Assembly (NCBI GenBank): GCA_018432645.1
Contig: JAHDSP010000489.1
Location: 1-6,695 of the forward strand
DNA: 6,695 bases
Source of the DNA: Bacteroidales bacterium
GTDB taxonomy: Bacteria > Bacteroidota > Bacteroidia > Bacteroidales > DTU049
Direction of reading: 5' to 3'
The notes under the pieces are model-generated. The model saw only the letters and a list, made by a program, of their open reading frames with translations. It searched no databases and was not told where the DNA came from. Shown piece after piece: positions 4,308 through 6,695 of the stretch (positions within the stretch are counted from its first letter, which is position 1; each line of letters starts with the position of its first letter). The translations under genes were made by a program, and so were the position numbers.

Positions 4308-6695
4308 ATGAAAAATTTTTTATTTCATCTCTCTTTAAAAAAAATATTTTTTATAATTATACTTTTTTATTTTTCAAATTTATATTCTCAATCTGGTAAT
4401 TGTGATTTAAATACCCCATATTATTTAGTAGATTTATCTTCATCAATAGATAGTGTCTGGATTTCTCCATTGGTAATACGTAATGGTAATTGTTGTGGAA
4501 CAACAGATCCTGATAGATGCGTCGAGTTTTACATAACAATGAATCCAGGTACTATTGCTATTCGTTTTAGCATCAATTCAGGTGCTATACCACCTGGATC
4601 TATGTTTTATCAAATTGATTGTGGTCCCCAGGTTCCAGTAGGGGATGCAGTCTGTTTGCCACCACCAGGTCCATATACTTTGACTTTTTGTAAACCTGGA
4701 GGTAATGAAAATACTTATAAAATAGAAGCTATTCCTGCTCCCAATACTAATTTTTTCTATGCTGATGTAGATGGTTATTGTTCTATCATGCTTAATGTTG
4801 TAGGTTTAGATCCTGCCACTGTTCAGTGGACAGATATATCCTATGGAGGATTATATGATAGCTATCTCAGCTGTACTAATTGTCTAAACCCTATAGTGAA
4901 TTTTTTACCAGATCATCCACCATATGTTGATTATGAAGTTTGTGGTGAAGTTTTAGTTGAAGAATGTTCAGTAAGCTTGATATTTTGTGATACAGTTAGA
5001 GTTTATTTTTATGATCAATTAAACGTTAGTTTGAGTGAAGATACTACATATATTTGTGAAGGAGAATCTAATATTAGTCTTATACCTACTGTTAGTGGTG
5101 GTCTCCCTCCATATCAATTTTTTTGGTATTACGACGGTGATATAGTAAGCAATGATTCCATTTTTTATGCTTCTGAATTAGGAACTTATATATTAGAAGT
5201 TAGGGATTCTACCTACCCATCATGTTTACCATTTATAGATACAATATTTATCGATTTTGCTCCATTACCATTTATTACTGCAACAGCTAATCCAGTAGAG
5301 ATTTGTCTTGGTGAAAGTTCAGAACTGACCGTAAGTTCAGATATCACTGGAACAACATTCAACTGGTCTAATGGATTAGGAACAAATCCAGATGTAACTG
5401 TTATTCCAACAGCTACCACAACATATTCAGTTACTGGCACAACACCTGAAGGTTGCACTGGCACAGCAGAAGTTACAGTAACTGTCCATCCATTACCAAA
5501 TATCACTGCTAGTGCAACTCCATCAGAAATTTGTCTTGGAGAAAGCTCTCATTTGATGGTAAGTTCAGATATCCCTGGAACAACATTTAGCTGGTCAAAT
5601 GGATTAGGCACAAATCCAAATGTAACTGTTAGTCCAACAACTACGACAACATATTCAGTTACAGGAACTTCTAATGAAGGTTGCACTGGCACAGCAGAAG
5701 TTACAGTAACTGTTCATCCATTGCCAAATATCACAGCTAGTGCAACTCCAACAGAGATTTGCCTTGGTGAAAATTCTGAATTGACTGTAAGTTCAGATAT
5801 CCCTGGAACAACATTTAGCTGGTCAAATGGATTAGGCACAAATCCAAATGTAACTGTTAGTCCAACAACTACGACAACATATTCAGTTACAGGCACAACA
5901 CCTGAAGGTTGTACTGGCACTGCAGAAGTTACAGTAACTGTCCATCCATTGCCAAATATCTCTGTTACAGCAACTCCAGCAGAGATTTGTCTTGGTGAAA
6001 ATTCTGATTTGATGGTAAGTTCAGATATAACTGGAACGACGTTTAGCTGGTCTAATGGATTAGGCACAAATCCAAATGTAACTGATACTCCAACAGCAAC
6101 GACAACATATTCAGTTACTGGCACAACAATTGAAGGTTGTATTGGAACAGCAGAAATTACTGTAACTGTTCATCCATTACCAAATATCTCTGCAACAGCA
6201 ACTCCGGAAGAGATTTGTCTAGGTGAAAGCTCTGATTTGACTGTAAGTTCAGATATCAGTGGAACAACGTTTAACTGGTCTAATGGATTAGGAACTAATC
6301 CAAATGTAACTGTTAGTCCAACATCTACCACAACATATTCGGTTACTGGCACAACACCAGAAGGTTGCACTGGCACAGCAGAAGTTACAGTAACTGTTCA
6401 TCCATTGCCCAATATCTCGGCTTCAGCTAATCCAACAGAGATATGTCTTGGTGAGAGTTCTGATTTGACAGTAAGTTCAGATATCACTGGAACAACATTC
6501 AACTGGTCTAATGGATTAGGAACTAGTCCAAGTGTAACTGTTAGCCCAACAATAACCACAACATATTCAGTTACTGGCACAACAATTGAAGGTTGCACTG
6601 GCACAGCAGAAATTACAGTAACTGTTCATCCATTACCAACTATTACAGCTAGTGCAGATCCACCAGAGATTTGTCTTGGTGAAAGTTCTGATTTG
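4308..6695 (+). CDS. Large secreted/surface repeat protein, probable adhesin (C-terminus beyond window)
   Basis: This frame stays open for 796 codons to the last base. The ATG directly follows an in-frame TAA, so no upstream start is possible. Residues 1-27 form a signal peptide (Lys-rich start, hydrophobic core KIFFIIILFYFSN, likely cleavage after LYS and before Gln28). Residues 28-240 are a cysteine-rich region with 13 Cys, including NGNCCGTTDPDRC (59-71) and AIPPGSMFYQIDCG (93-106); I recall similar starts in other Bacteroidota secreted proteins but cannot name a domain. Residues 244-322 form a diverged PKD/SprB-like domain (ICEGES...GGLPPYQFFWYYDG...GTYILEVRDS). From residue 323 onward, 76-residue Ig/PKD-like repeats follow. 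Such proteins usually serve in adhesion, gliding or the extracellular matrix and are exported by Sec and then the type IX system, ending in a C-terminal sorting domain that is not seen here. Two Cys per repeat (unit positions 11 and 61) could form one disulfide per domain. The function as an adhesin is inferred from architecture only. Confidence 0.88.
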   Translation, partial: MKNFLFHLSLKKIFFIIILFYFSNLYSQSGNCDLNTPYYLVDLSSSIDSVWISPLVIRNGNCCGTTDPDRCVEFYITMNPGTIAIRFSINSGAIPPGSMFYQIDCGPQVPVGDAVCLPPPGPYTLTFCKPGGNENTYKIEAIPAPNTNFFYADVDGYCSIMLNVVGLDPATVQWTDISYGGLYDSYLSCTNCLNPIVNFLPDHPPYVDYEVCGEVLVEECSVSLIFCDTVRVYFYDQLNVSLSEDTTYICEGESNISLIPTVSGGLPPYQFFWYYDGDIVSNDSIFYASELGTYILEVRDSTYPSCLPFIDTIFIDFAPLPFITATANPVEICLGESSELTVSSDITGTTFNWSNGLGTNPDVTVIPTATTTYSVTGTTPEGCTGTAEVTVTVHPLPNITASATPSEICLGESSHLMVSSDIPGTTFSWSNGLGTNPNVTVSPTTTTTYSVTGTSNEGCTGTAEVTVTVHPLPNITASATPTEICLGENSELTVSSDIPGTTFSWSNGLGTNPNVTVSPTTTTTYSVTGTTPEGCTGTAEVTVTVHPLPNISVTATPAEICLGENSDLMVSSDITGTTFSWSNGLGTNPNVTDTPTATTTYSVTGTTIEGCIGTAEITVTVHPLPNISATATPEEICLGESSDLTVSSDISGTTFNWSNGLGTNPNVTVSPTSTTTYSVTGTTPEGCTGTAEVTVTVHPLPNISASANPTEICLGESSDLTVSSDITGTTFNWSNGLGTSPSVTVSPTITTTYSVTGTTIEGCTGTAEITVTVHPLPTITASADPPEICLGESSDL
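5274..6695 (+). repeat. 228-bp in-frame tandem repeat array, six full units and part of a seventh
   Basis: The units start at 5274, 5502, 5730, 5958, 6186, 6414 and 6642, exactly 228 bases (76 codons) apart with no insertion or deletion; the seventh is cut after 18 codons. Each encodes one Ig/PKD-like beta-sandwich module. Invariant pieces include EICLGE (9-14), VSSDI (20-24), GTTF (26-29), WSNGLGT (31-37), TTTYSVTGT (48-56), EGC (59-61), GTAE (63-66) and TVTVHPLP (68-75). Variable positions cluster at 2-8, 15-19, 25, 40-47 and 57-58, with smaller changes at 30, 38, 62, 67 and 76. These modules probably act as a stalk that spaces the N-terminal region from the cell surface. Long minus-strand open frames across this array are a by-product of repeated codons. 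Confidence 0.95.

Noticed and set aside
4357..4539. 60-codon minus-strand open frame
   Set aside because: It is antisense to the signal peptide and head region of the adhesin, whose frame is strongly supported.
5213..6604. Several minus-strand open frames across the repeat array, with recurring peptides such as VVPVTEYVVV
   Set aside because: They are antisense shadows of the plus-strand repeat units: they recur with the same 228-base period and start at in-repeat CAT triplets. The plus strand carries a signal peptide and a recognisable domain architecture.
5274..6695. CRISPR-like periodic repeat
   Set aside because: The period is 228 bases, the units are contiguous with no unique spacers, and all changes preserve the reading frame, so this is a protein repeat.

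Overview
The window looks like chromosomal DNA of a low-G+C member of the Bacteroidota, probably flavobacteria-like. The evidence is the very AT-rich composition, promoter elements of the TAnnTTTG type, A-rich translation starts without Shine-Dalgarno sequences, a long monofunctional P5C dehydrogenase, an Lnt with an LVxGVExMPY active-site loop, and a secreted protein built from 'PTATTTYSVTG..EGCTGTAEVTV' Ig/PKD-like repeats. The lineage is inferred from these traits. No rRNA or other taxonomic marker is present.

Layout. Positions 1-68 hold the first 22 codons of a leftward gene cut by the window edge (product unknown). Positions 69-471 are an AT-rich divergent intergenic region with a nested palindrome and a TATCTTTG -7 box. 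Positions 472-2100 (+) encode pruA, the second enzyme of proline catabolism. A 21-bp perfect hairpin at 2110-2156 lies between convergent genes and probably terminates transcription from both sides. Positions 2160-2414 (-) are an unexpected 84-codon open frame with no ATG, in frame with lnt behind two tandem stops. Its start resembles a signal peptide and its end a PKD-type domain, so it may be a gene remnant. Positions 2418-4046 (-) encode lnt, apolipoprotein N-acyltransferase, with its catalytic triad intact. Positions 4047-4307 are a short divergent intergenic region with a well-formed Bacteroidota promoter (TTG, 21 nt, TAATTTTG) facing right.

From 4308 to the right edge there is one uninterrupted reading frame of 796 codons with no stop. 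It encodes a signal peptide, a cysteine-rich N-terminal region, one diverged PKD/SprB-like domain, and an exact 76-residue (228-bp) tandem repeat array of six full units plus the start of a seventh. This is the N-terminal part of a probably large surface or secreted adhesin, likely exported by Sec and then the type IX system. The C-terminal sorting domain that would confirm this is outside the window.

The genes do not form an operon: orientations are (-), (+), (-), (+). pruA and lnt are ordinary housekeeping genes. The points that deserve attention are the mosaic repeat array, the glycosylation-motif distribution in its N-terminal part, and the start-less frame behind lnt. No defence system, CRISPR array, insertion sequence or RNA gene could be recognised.
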